Assembly: GCF_001672815.1 (NCBI RefSeq)
Contig: NZ_LZKK01000051.1
Coordinates: forward strand, 1 to 37,778
DNA from: Mycobacterium sp. E796
GTDB lineage: Bacteria; Actinomycetota; Actinomycetes; Mycobacteriales; Mycobacteriaceae
DNA: 37,778 nt
Direction of reading: 5' to 3'
In this document: one piece after another, positions 22,516 to 29,976 of the stretch
Layout: each line of letters opens with the position of its first letter
Position numbering within the stretch: the stretch's first letter is position 1
Translations under genes and position numbers: made by a program
The notes under the pieces: model-generated
What the model was told of the DNA's origin: nothing
Databases searched by the model: none
Seen by the model: only the letters and a program-made list of their open reading frames with translations

Positions 22516-22547
22516 CCTAGCTACGACGGGTGAGCGGCAGCTCGGCG
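22516..22547 (+). repeat. Direct repeat, right copy, bounding region B
   Basis: These 32 bp match 16723-16754 at 29 positions. Here the segment is the true 3' end of the DUF427 gene on the minus strand (stop at 22517-22519). Differences from the left copy are one base in CTACGRCGGG and two adjacent bases after TGA, which suggests an old duplication. Confidence 0.75.
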
Positions 22548-23191
22548 ACGACGTCGACGCGGGTGTCGTCGAAACTGAAATACCCCTTGATGGGCAGGCT
22601 TTCGGGCAGCGGGTCTTCGTAGCTCCACGCGACGTCGTCGACTGGGCCCGCCGACCAGTACGTCGCGTAACCCTTGTAGTTGCAGTAGCTCGACGTCTCG
22701 GACCGCCGGAGCAGATCGGTGCGCACGTGCACGGGAGCGACGTAGAGGCGCGGCTCGAGCGCGGTCTCGAACAGGATCACCGTGTCGTCCGTGTCCACCA
22801 GCGTGGTGCCGTCGATCGTGACCTGCAGGCGGCGCTTCGTCGGGCGGCAGTCGACGCGGTGGTAGGGGTTCGGCGGGTAGTGCACGAGCCTGCGGCCCTC
22901 CTCCAGCCAGGTGTCGACCGCGTCCCACGGCACCCGGACGAAATCCGGAGCCTCCGCCACCGGCTCGCTCGGCAGGTCGCCGACCTCTTCGGCCGCAAAG
23001 GCGTAGCTGAGTGGGTGACCCGGCCGGTGCACCATCAGGGCCTTTTCGGTGTCGATCACCGGCCGCCCATTGACGAAGGCCTGCACGCGTCGAGGGTGTG
23101 GCTCGACGTAGACCACGCCGGCGGGGACCGGCGCGGAGAAACTGCCGGCCGGATCGCCGCTGAGCGGACCGCGCCCGGCAACCAGACTCAT
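22517..23191 (-). CDS. Tandem DUF427 domain protein
   Basis: A 224-residue protein with two DUF427 domains. The first is marked by 'RVQAFVNGRPVIDTEKALMVHRPGHPLSYAFAAEEV', the second by 'RRLQVTIDGTTLVDTDDTVILFETALEPRLYVAPVHVRTDLLRRSETSSYCNYKGYATYWS', where the 'CNYKGYATYWS' block is the family hallmark. DUF427 is a small beta-rich fold of unknown biochemical function, common in actinobacteria and fungi. The ATG at 23189-23191 is chosen because the domain begins directly after it; the open frame upstream lies in the PE_PGRS promoter region. It is divergent from the PE_PGRS gene. Its 3' end is duplicated next to the acyl-CoA dehydrogenase gene at 16723. Confidence 0.85.
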   Translation of the reverse strand: MSLVAGRGPLSGDPAGSFSAPVPAGVVYVEPHPRRVQAFVNGRPVIDTEKALMVHRPGHPLSYAFAAEEVGDLPSEPVAEAPDFVRVPWDAVDTWLEEGRRLVHYPPNPYHRVDCRPTKRRLQVTIDGTTLVDTDDTVILFETALEPRLYVAPVHVRTDLLRRSETSSYCNYKGYATYWSAGPVDDVAWSYEDPLPESLPIKGYFSFDDTRVDVVAELPLTRRS

Positions 23192-23222
23192 TGCGTCACA
23201 ACCCCTTCCGCGGGAAGACCAC

Positions 23223-23234
23223 GGTTTGCAAACC
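23223..23234. promoter_or_regulatory. 12-bp perfect palindrome GGTTTGCAAACC in the DUF427/PE_PGRS gap
   Basis: A perfect dyad 32 bp upstream of the DUF427 start, in the 163-bp gap between divergent genes. It could be an operator for either gene. No cognate regulator is evident and it is not a copy of the TTTAC-N14-GTGTCAC motif. Confidence 0.3.
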
Positions 23235-23354
23235 AATTTCTCTGCATAGTGTAAATGGGGAAAGGCGTGGGATTCATTGTCGGAAAGGCGAAATATCCCG
23301 TGGAACGTGCGTACGCTGACGTTCTCCGATTTCGTATGTCGACGGGAAGCAGCG

Positions 23355-24485
23355 ATGTCGTATCTGGCGGCGGCCCCAGACTCTCTGGCAGTGGCGGCAT
23401 CCGATCTATCTGACATCGGCTCGGGGCTGGTCGCGGCGAGTGCGGCGGCGACGGCCCCGATCACCGCGATAGCACCTGCCGCCGCAGACGAGATATCCAC
23501 GGCGATCACAACCGTCTTTGCCGGCCAGGCGCGGGTGTTCCAGGCGCTCACCGGCCAGGCCGCGGCTTTTCATGCCCAGTTCGTGCAGGCGTTGAGCGGC
23601 GCGGGCGCCGCGTATGCGGCCGCCGAGGCCGCCAATATCCCGTCACTGCAAACCGTGGAGCAGGACGTTTTGGCGGTGATCAACACACCCACCAATCTGT
23701 TGTTCGGGCGCCCGTTGATCGGTGACGGTGCCAACGGGACGGCGGCCCACCCCGACGGCGGGGCCGGCGGGTTTCTGCTCGGCAACGGCGGCAACGGCTT
23801 TTCGCAAACGGGCAACCCCGGGGTGGCCGGGGGCGCCGGCGGGCCTGCCGGGTTGGTCGGCAATGGCGGTCTCGGCGGTGCCGGCAGCGCCGGCGCGGCG
23901 GGCGGGGCCGGCGGCACCGGCGGGTGGTTGTACGGCAACGGCGGGGGCGGCGGAAACGGCGGCGTGGCCTTGCGGGACGGTGGCTTGAACGCCTTTACCG
24001 GCGGCACCGGCGGGGTCGGCGGCGCCGCCGGTTTGTGGGGCGCGGGCGGGAGCGGCGGGCAGGGCGGCAGCGCCGGACCCAACACTGCGACGGTGGCCAC
24101 CGGCCAGACCACCTCCTTCGTCCTGAACGGCGGCAACGGCGGCGACGGCGGGCGCGGCGGATGGCTTCACGGCCTGGGCGGAGCCGGTGGGCAAGGCGGG
24201 ACGGGCAGCAGTGCACCAAGCGTGACGCTTGACGTCGGTACGGGCTTCACGATCCTCAACAACACCCCCGGAACCGCTAGCGTCGCCTACCTTCCCCCTC
24301 CCGGCGGCGACGTCTTTTCCATAAGTCCGGCGAGTTCGACCCTGGGCACCGGCGGCACCGACCAAGTGGCGATCACGTTCACGGCCGGCCACACCAGCGG
24401 CACCATCCAGTTCATCTCCGTACCCTCTGGTCTTGCGGGGGCCGCGGGCCGGGCCGGCCTCCCCGGACCCAACGGCTACCTCTAG
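23355..24485 (+). CDS. PE_PGRS family protein with a distinct C-terminal tail
   Basis: A 376-residue PE_PGRS protein. Residues 1-95 are the PE domain (MSYLAAAPDSLAVAASDLSD...), with Pro8-Asp9 where the family name motif has Pro-Glu, and a YxxxE secretion signal (YAAAE) near the domain end. The linker ends with 'LFGRPLIGDGANG', the usual GRPLIG hinge, and about 180 residues of GGAGG/GNGG repeats follow. The last 85 residues are not repeat-like: 'VTLDVGTGFTILNNTPGTASVAYLPPPGGDVFSISPASSTLGTGGTDQVAITFTAGH' has alternating hydrophobic strands. ATG 23355 follows GGGAAG. The protein should be exported through ESX-5 to the cell surface. Function unknown. Confidence 0.88.
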   Translation: MSYLAAAPDSLAVAASDLSDIGSGLVAASAAATAPITAIAPAAADEISTAITTVFAGQARVFQALTGQAAAFHAQFVQALSGAGAAYAAAEAANIPSLQTVEQDVLAVINTPTNLLFGRPLIGDGANGTAAHPDGGAGGFLLGNGGNGFSQTGNPGVAGGAGGPAGLVGNGGLGGAGSAGAAGGAGGTGGWLYGNGGGGGNGGVALRDGGLNAFTGGTGGVGGAAGLWGAGGSGGQGGSAGPNTATVATGQTTSFVLNGGNGGDGGRGGWLHGLGGAGGQGGTGSSAPSVTLDVGTGFTILNNTPGTASVAYLPPPGGDVFSISPASSTLGTGGTDQVAITFTAGHTSGTIQFISVPSGLAGAAGRAGLPGPNGYL

Positions 24486-24520
24486 CGCCGGCGACGGGGA
24501 CGCTGATTAGGGTGCAAGCC

Positions 24521-25699
24521 ATGGCCGGACCGATGGAAGGCATCAAAGTCGTCGAGCTCGGGGTCTGGGTCGCGGGACCCGCGGCCGCCGGCATCCTGGC
24601 CGACTGGGGTGCCGACGTGGTCAAGATCGAGCCGCCGGCCGGCGACCCGGGGCGCATGTTCGGCCGGATGCTGGGCTGCGATCTCGGGGTCAACCCGCCG
24701 TTCGAAATGGACAACCGGTCCAAGCGCAGCATCGTCCTGGACCTCACCACCGCGACCGATCGCGATACCGCGCTCGAATTGCTTTCCGACGCGGACGTTT
24801 TCATCACTAATGTGCGTCCGCGGGCGTTGGAGCGGCTCGGCCTGGATTACGCGACGCTGTCCGCCCACAACGCCCGTCTCGTCTACGGCCTGATCACCGG
24901 GTACGGCGAGAACGGGCCCGATGCCGACCGTGCCGCCTACGACATCGCGGCGTTCTGGGCCCGCGCCGGCCTGGCGCACCTCCTCACCCGGCCCGGCGAC
25001 ACCCCGCCGTTCCAGCGCGGCGGCATGGGCGACCACTCGGCCGGCATGACCCTGGCCGCCGCCGTGTGCGCGGCGCTGGTCGCCCGCCATCGCACCGGTG
25101 CGGGCCAACTGGTGACCACGTCGCTGTACCGCCAGGGCGCTTACACCGTGAGCTTCGACCTCAACACCTATCTCCTGACCGGCCAACCGATCGCGGTGGG
25201 GCAACGCGAGCAGATGGGCAACCCGGCCATGAACAACTACGCGGCGGGCGACGGCCGGCGGTTCTGGATCGTCGGGCTCGACGTCGAGCGGCACTGGCCG
25301 CCGCTGTGTCGTGCGGTCGGCCGTCCCGAGTGGCTGGAGGATCCCCGATTCGCCGACGCCCGGGCCCGCGCCGCCAACGCCGCCGTGCTCGTCGCCGAGC
25401 TGGACCGGATCTTCGCGACCAGGTCGCTCGATGAGTGGGCGGAGGTCTTCGCGGGCGAACCCGACTTCTTCTGGTCGCCCGTCAACGCGCTCGAGGACGT
25501 CGTGGCCGACGAGCAGTTCCACGCCGCGGGCGGCCTGGTCGACGTGCCGGACGGCGCCCAAGCAGGAGCCGCCGTCACCATGGTGGCCACGCCGGCGGAC
25601 TTCCACGGCACGCCGTGGGCGCCGCGCTCCGTCGCGCCGGAACTTGGTCAGCACACCAACGAGGTGCTCGCCGAGCTCAGGGCGCGGCGGGAGTCCTGA
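24521..25699 (+). CDS. Family III CoA-transferase (CaiB/BaiF)
   Basis: A 392-residue family III CoA-transferase that moves CoA between an acyl-CoA donor and a carboxylic acid. 'MEGIKVVELGVWVAGPAAAGILADWGADVVKIEPPAGDPGR' is the family N-terminus, and the catalytic Asp is in 'GGMGDHSAGMTLAAAVCAALVARHRTG' (Asp171 from ATG 24521). A GTG three codons upstream (24512) and an ATG four codons downstream are alternative starts. It sits 35 bp after the PE_PGRS stop and ends 15 bp before operator copy 4, so it is not obviously in the operon that follows. It is well placed to activate an acid from the proposed pathway as a CoA ester (inference). Confidence 0.88.
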   Translation: MAGPMEGIKVVELGVWVAGPAAAGILADWGADVVKIEPPAGDPGRMFGRMLGCDLGVNPPFEMDNRSKRSIVLDLTTATDRDTALELLSDADVFITNVRPRALERLGLDYATLSAHNARLVYGLITGYGENGPDADRAAYDIAAFWARAGLAHLLTRPGDTPPFQRGGMGDHSAGMTLAAAVCAALVARHRTGAGQLVTTSLYRQGAYTVSFDLNTYLLTGQPIAVGQREQMGNPAMNNYAAGDGRRFWIVGLDVERHWPPLCRAVGRPEWLEDPRFADARARAANAAVLVAELDRIFATRSLDEWAEVFAGEPDFFWSPVNALEDVVADEQFHAAGGLVDVPDGAQAGAAVTMVATPADFHGTPWAPRSVAPELGQHTNEVLAELRARRES

Positions 25700-25714
25700 A
25701 GCTGGCCGGGCACC

Positions 25715-25740
25715 TTTACAAATTTGGCTCGAAGTGTCAC
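25715..25740. promoter_or_regulatory. Operator motif copy 4: TTTAC-N14-GTGTCAC, before the P450/BVMO operon
   Basis: TTTAC at 25715-25719 and GTGTCAC at 25734-25740 with the same 14-bp spacer as copies 1-3. It lies in the 90-bp gap between the CoA-transferase gene and the first gene of the long catabolic operon, 49 bp before its ATG. It ties operon C to the TetR gene at 10917-11456, 14 kb away. Confidence 0.65.
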
Positions 25741-25789
25741 GCTGTCCGGTGACAACAGCCCACCACGAGCGCCGCAGGAAACACCAACG

Positions 25790-26347
25790 ATGGTCACTCC
25801 AACGTTCGACATCAGCCACCACCGCCGGGTCGCCGCCGCACGAACGACCCGCGCGGACGGCGAACCCCTGCGGTATCGGCTGGACGTCGTCGCGGCCAGC
25901 GCCGCCGACGTCGTGCAATCGGCCGGCGGTTGGCTCTACGACCGGGTGATGGCCGGTTGGGAAGTGACCGTGCTCCTGCCGGACGGCTGCGATAGCCGCT
26001 CGCTGCGGATCCTCGGCGTGCAGGCATTCGACGGCGAGGCGCGCCCGGACCTGGCCGCCTCGAGGAGTCAGAGCCTGGCGGTCAGCGCCGAGGCGTTCGC
26101 CGCCGACGCGCGGGTGCGGGAAAAGGTGCTCGAGTCGCTGGGCGACTGGTGGACCGAGGTCGCGCTGTGGGGTGACGGCTGGCCCCTGGGCGTCGACCGC
26201 GCGACGACCCGGACGCAGCATGTGCTCAGCGCGGCGGCCCGCCGATTCAAGGGCTATGCCCTTGCGGCGGCCGGATTGGCTTGCGATTCAGTCGATCCCA
26301 CCGAGTCGCTGCTGTGCGACATGGCAGCCCTCGCGCGGCTCTCTTAG
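25790..26347 (+). CDS. Protein of unknown function, first gene of the catabolic operon
   Basis: A 185-residue protein that I do not recognise. ATG 25790 is preferred over upstream starts because an AGGAAA ribosome site precedes it and the upstream codons overlap the operator. The composition is alanine- and arginine-rich with several Trp residues ('GDWWTEVALWGDGWPLG'), no signal peptide and no membrane helix. 'GWEVTVLLPDGCDSRSLRILGVQAFD' looks like an alternating beta-strand region, and the C-terminal third is helical ('QHVLSAAARRFKGYALAAAGLACDSV'). It is followed after 3 bp by the NIPSNAP-like gene and is probably co-transcribed with all genes to 36 kb. A ligand-binding or accessory function for the pathway is possible but not shown. 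Confidence 0.65.
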   Translation: MVTPTFDISHHRRVAAARTTRADGEPLRYRLDVVAASAADVVQSAGGWLYDRVMAGWEVTVLLPDGCDSRSLRILGVQAFDGEARPDLAASRSQSLAVSAEAFAADARVREKVLESLGDWWTEVALWGDGWPLGVDRATTRTQHVLSAAARRFKGYALAAAGLACDSVDPTESLLCDMAALARLS

Positions 26348-26350
26348 CCC

Positions 26351-27055
26351 ATGAAGAAGTACTACGGCCAGACCCTGCTCTACCTGCACGAGACCATCTC
26401 ACTCGGATCAGGTCGAAGCGACGCTTTCACCGAAACGTTCAGCGGCACCTACCAGCCGATGATGGACGAGCTCGGCGCCCGGCTGTTCGCCATCTGGGAG
26501 ACCACCTCGTACAACGGCCACTGGCCGCAGGTGACGGTCATCTGGGAGATCGACGGATTCGCCGACTACGCCCGGATCGGTGCCGCCCAGGCGCGCGGCG
26601 GCAGCCATGAGGTCGCGGCCGGCAAGTGGTCGGAGTTCCTGTCCGGCGTCGGCGCCTCGGGTGAGGGGCGAATCATGTACCCGGGGCCCAGCAACAAGAC
26701 GCTGGCACAGTTGCGCGAGGCGAATTTCGCTGCGCCGCTGGTGATTCAGGAGATCATGCAGACCAAGCCGGGGCGTCAGGACGATTACATCCGTGAGCTG
26801 GAGCGGCTCTACGTCCCATGGTCGGAGCGCACCGGCAAGCGGTGGCTGGGCTCGTTCACCACGACCTTCCGCTACAACGAGGTCATCCACTACTGGGCGC
26901 TGGACGGCGGCTGGGAGTGCTTCGCCAACCACTACCCGTCGTTCAAGGAGAACCCCCCGGCCGAGCTCGTCACCTGGATGAGCGTGGCGCCGGCCCTGCG
27001 CGACGGCTGGGAGGACTCGATCCTGCAGGCCCTACCCCCGTCGCCACTGCAGTGA
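26351..27055 (+). CDS. NIPSNAP-like (dimeric alpha/beta-barrel) protein
   Basis: A 234-residue protein with two ferredoxin-like halves, the pattern of NIPSNAP/ABM-type dimeric alpha-beta-barrel proteins. The first half is 'LLYLHETISLGSGRSDAFTETFSGTYQPMMDELGARLFAIWETTSYNGHWPQVTVIWEIDGFADYARI', the second 'APLVIQEIMQTKPGRQDDYIRELERLYVPWSERTGKRWLGSFTTTFRYNEVIHYWALDGGWECFANHY'. Both read as a strand, helix, strand sequence ending in a conserved Trp-rich strand. Relatives act as small monooxygenases, isomerases or binding proteins; the role here is unknown. The stop overlaps the GTG start of the P450 gene (GTGA), which indicates translational coupling. Confidence 0.7.
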   Translation: MKKYYGQTLLYLHETISLGSGRSDAFTETFSGTYQPMMDELGARLFAIWETTSYNGHWPQVTVIWEIDGFADYARIGAAQARGGSHEVAAGKWSEFLSGVGASGEGRIMYPGPSNKTLAQLREANFAAPLVIQEIMQTKPGRQDDYIRELERLYVPWSERTGKRWLGSFTTTFRYNEVIHYWALDGGWECFANHYPSFKENPPAELVTWMSVAPALRDGWEDSILQALPPSPLQ

Positions 27056-28263
27056 GCTTTTCGTACGATCCTTTCGACGCGGAAGTAATGGCAAACCCGT
27101 TGCCGTACTACCGGATTCTGCGCGACGAGCACCCGGTCTACTACATGCCGCAGTGGGACACCTACGCGCTCTCCCGCTTCGAGGACATCTGGCAGGTGCT
27201 CGAGGTCAACGACGGTACGTTCGTCGCGACGGAAGGCACATTGCCCCCGGCGTCGGCGCTCGCTCAGCACAACGACGGCCCACTCGACGATCCGCCGCTG
27301 CATCCGCTGCCGTTTCACGCCGTCTTCGACACCGACCTGTACGCCGAGATCCGGCGCGCGCACTCGGCGCCGTTGCGCCCGAGGTCGGTCGCCGGGCTGC
27401 AGGCCCGGATCCGCACGCTGGCCAACGAGCGCCTCGACGAGCTGCTGCCGCGTGGGTCCTTCGACCTGACCCAGGAGTACGGCGGCATCGTCGCGGCATC
27501 GATGGTATGCGGATTGCTGGGCCTGCCAGACGATCTCGCACCCCAGGTGTTGGCCGCGGTCAATGCCGGCAGTTTGGCCGAGCCCGGCGAGGGCGTCGAC
27601 ACCGCGCAAGCCCGGCCCAACTATCTCGAATACCTCACGCCGGTGGTCGAGGGCCGCCGCGCCGACTCGTCCGGCGATGCGCTACCGGTGGTCGACGGCC
27701 TGCTGGGCTACCGATTGCCCGACGGCAGCGCCCTGTCCGACGTCGAGGTCGCCACCCAGATGCTCTGCATCTTCATCGGTGGGACCGAGACGGTGCCCAA
27801 GATCGTCGCCCACGGGCTGTGGGAGCTCAGCCGGCGGCCCGACCAGATGGCCGCGGTCTGTGCCGACCCGGCCACCAACGTGCCGATCGCCCGCGAGGAG
27901 ATGATCCGCTATTGCGCGCCGGCGCAGTGGTTCGCCCGAACGGCGCGCAAGCCCTACACAATTCACGGCCAGAGGATCGAGCCGGGCCAGCGCATCATCA
28001 CTCTGCTCGCGTCGGCGAACCGCGACGAACGGGAGTACGAAAACCCCGACGAATTCCTCTGGAACCGGCCCATCCGGCGCTCGCTGGCGTTCGGCCGCGG
28101 CCAGCACTTCTGCATCGGCTACCACCTGGCCCGGCTGGAAATCGATGTGCTGCTGACCGAATGGCTGCGCCGGGTGCCCGACTTCGCGATCCGGGGCGAC
28201 GCCGCCACCCGGCTGCCGTCCAGCTTCCAGTGGGGATGGAACAAGATCCCGGTGGAGGTCTGA
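27052..28263 (+). CDS. Cytochrome P450
   Basis: A 403-residue soluble bacterial P450. The heme-binding loop is FGRGQHFCIG with Cys354, the I-helix oxygen-activation motif is GGTET (243-247, acidic Glu246 and Thr247), and the K-helix ExxR is Glu283-Arg286 (EEMIR). All key residues are present, so a monooxygenase is expected; it needs a ferredoxin and reductase, and no ferredoxin gene is seen nearby. The start is GTG 27052, overlapping the NIPSNAP-like stop. It is followed after 1 bp by a zinc alcohol dehydrogenase gene, the common pairing for hydroxylation and then ketone formation on a terpenoid or steroid skeleton. The subfamily number cannot be given without comparison. Confidence 0.93.
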   Translation: MSFSYDPFDAEVMANPLPYYRILRDEHPVYYMPQWDTYALSRFEDIWQVLEVNDGTFVATEGTLPPASALAQHNDGPLDDPPLHPLPFHAVFDTDLYAEIRRAHSAPLRPRSVAGLQARIRTLANERLDELLPRGSFDLTQEYGGIVAASMVCGLLGLPDDLAPQVLAAVNAGSLAEPGEGVDTAQARPNYLEYLTPVVEGRRADSSGDALPVVDGLLGYRLPDGSALSDVEVATQMLCIFIGGTETVPKIVAHGLWELSRRPDQMAAVCADPATNVPIAREEMIRYCAPAQWFARTARKPYTIHGQRIEPGQRIITLLASANRDEREYENPDEFLWNRPIRRSLAFGRGQHFCIGYHLARLEIDVLLTEWLRRVPDFAIRGDAATRLPSSFQWGWNKIPVEV

Positions 28264-28264
28264 C

Positions 28265-29242
28265 GTGTGGTCCTACCGGATCATCGCTCCCTACCAGTTC
28301 GAGCGGACGACGATTCCCGACAAGACGCCCGAGCAGCTGGCCGACGGCCAAGTGCTGCTGCGGTTTTCGGCCGCCGGCGTCTGTGGCAGCGACCTGCCGG
28401 CGTTCCGCGGCAACAGGGGCCGGCTTCCGGGTGACGACGGGCGCAGCGCCGCCGAGAAAGACGGGTTCCCGATCCACGAGGTGGCCGGCGAGGTGATCGC
28501 CAGCCGTCACCCGGATCACCGCCCGGGCGATCGGGTGGTGGGCTGGGCATCCGGGTTCGACGGCCTGATGGAACGCGTGATCAGCGACGGCAACATGCTG
28601 GCGCCGTACGACCCGGCGCTGAGCCCGGCGGAGGCGATCGGCCTCCAACCGCTGGCCTGCGTCCTGTATGCGTGTGAACAGCTGCCCGACCTGGCCGGCC
28701 GGCACGTGGCGATCATCGGCCAGGGCTCGATCGGCCTGCTGTTCTCCTACGTCGCCAAGGCCGCGGGCGCCCGCCGCGTCACCGGCGTCGACCCGGTCGA
28801 CCGCACCGGCCACGCAACGGCATTCGGCGTCGACGACCCAGTGCGCGCCACCAGCGACCGCTGGGTGAGCCAGCTGGCCCCCGCCGACCGCGCCGACGTC
28901 GTCATCGAGGCCGTCGGGCACCAGGTGGCCACCCTGGGGCACGCCATCGAAGCCACCGCGCCGGGCGGCACCGTCTTCTATTTCGGCGTGGCCGACGACG
29001 AGGCCTACCCGATCAGCATGCGTCTGATGCTGCGCAACAACCTGACGCTGAAATCCGGTGTGACCCTTGACCGGCGGCGGGTCTTGGACGTCGCCGCCAA
29101 GTTCGCCGACGAGCATCCCGAGCTGCTCGGCGCCTACCTAACCCACACTTTCGGCGTCGAAGACGTCCACGACGTGCAGGGCGCCTTCGACCTGGCCTGC
29201 CGGCCCGCGCCCGAGCGGATCAAGATCGCGATCGCCCAGTGA
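28265..29242 (+). CDS. Zinc-dependent alcohol dehydrogenase (MDR)
   Basis: A 325-residue medium-chain dehydrogenase. The catalytic zinc Cys40 and Asp43 (GVCGSD), His71-Glu72 (HEVAGEV) and nucleotide loop GQGSIG (152-157) are visible. The structural zinc lobe with four cysteines is missing, and 'DDGRSAAEKDG' takes the place where many family members have a longer loop. The start is GTG 28265, directly after the P450 stop; it overlaps the aldolase gene by 4 bp. It would oxidise the P450 alcohol to a ketone using NAD+ or NADP+. 'GVDPVDRT' after beta2 contains Asp, which favours NAD+ (inference). Confidence 0.87.
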   Translation: MWSYRIIAPYQFERTTIPDKTPEQLADGQVLLRFSAAGVCGSDLPAFRGNRGRLPGDDGRSAAEKDGFPIHEVAGEVIASRHPDHRPGDRVVGWASGFDGLMERVISDGNMLAPYDPALSPAEAIGLQPLACVLYACEQLPDLAGRHVAIIGQGSIGLLFSYVAKAAGARRVTGVDPVDRTGHATAFGVDDPVRATSDRWVSQLAPADRADVVIEAVGHQVATLGHAIEATAPGGTVFYFGVADDEAYPISMRLMLRNNLTLKSGVTLDRRRVLDVAAKFADEHPELLGAYLTHTFGVEDVHDVQGAFDLACRPAPERIKIAIAQ

Positions 29243-29976
29243 GCGTCTTCGTCGGCGACCGATCCCCCATCTGGGGCGGCTGGATCACGGGACCCACGCT
29301 GCTAGGCCCGGAGGAATTCGCCAGGGCCGGTTACGATTACGTCGGCTTCGACGCCCAGCACGGCTACATCGACGACGCGGACATCGCCGGCATGCTGCGG
29401 CGCCTCGAGCACGTGCCGATCGGCACGGCGGTGCGGCTGCCCAACGCCGACGCGGCGCCGATCGGGCGGGTGGCCGACGCTGGGGCCGACGCCGTCGTCA
29501 TCGCGATGATCGAGTCTGCGGACGAGGCGGCCGCCGCGGTGGCCGCCACCCGCTACCCGCCGGCGGGCGTCCGCAGCTTCGGCCCGCTGCGGGCCAGCCT
29601 GGGCCACGACCCAGCCACGCTGGAGTCCCGGGTGAGCGTGTTCGCGATGATCGAGACCGCGGCGGCGCTGTCGGGCCTCGACGAGATCTGCGCCGTCGAA
29701 GGGCTGGCCGGGCTGTACATCGGGCCGGCCGACCTGGCCCTGTCGATGGGCGTGGACGTCGTTGGCGCGACCAAACATCCGGTGCTCCTCGACGCCATAG
29801 GCCGGATCCATCGCGCCGCCACCGAGGCGGGCCTGATCACCGGCATCCACGCCGGCGACGGCAAGACGGGCCGCGCCATGGCGGCGCTGGGCATCCGGAT
29901 GATCACGCTGGCAGCCGAGTCACAGGCCCTGCGGCGCGGCGCGGCGGAACACCTGCGCGAGGCCCGCGAACAGTGA
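29239..29976 (+). CDS. HpcH/HpaI family class II aldolase
   Basis: A 245-residue TIM-barrel aldolase of the HpcH/HpaI/4-hydroxy-2-oxo-heptanedioate aldolase family. 'GYDYVGFDAQHGYID' has the catalytic His41 and Asp, 'MIETAAALSGLDEICAVEGLAGLYIGPADLALSMGV' contains the metal-ligand Glu and the 'GPxDLxxS' signature, with the second ligand Asp in GPADL. These Mg/Mn-dependent enzymes split 2-oxo-4-hydroxy acids to pyruvate and an aldehyde. It overlaps both neighbouring genes by 4 bp (GTGA). Its presence suggests that the pathway ends in a hydroxy-oxo acid; substrate length is not predictable. Confidence 0.88.
   Translation: MSVFVGDRSPIWGGWITGPTLLGPEEFARAGYDYVGFDAQHGYIDDADIAGMLRRLEHVPIGTAVRLPNADAAPIGRVADAGADAVVIAMIESADEAAAAVAATRYPPAGVRSFGPLRASLGHDPATLESRVSVFAMIETAAALSGLDEICAVEGLAGLYIGPADLALSMGVDVVGATKHPVLLDAIGRIHRAATEAGLITGIHAGDGKTGRAMAALGIRMITLAAESQALRRGAAEHLREAREQ

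Noticed and set aside
23225..23257. TTTGC...GTGTAAA resemblance to the four-copy operator motif
   Set aside because: The spacer is 19 bp, not 14, and the arms differ from TTTAC and GTGTCAC.
23643..24392. Long open frame on the minus strand opposite the PE_PGRS gene
   Set aside because: GC-rich glycine-codon repeats keep the opposite frames open. The PE domain, GRPLIG hinge and ribosome site are on the plus strand.
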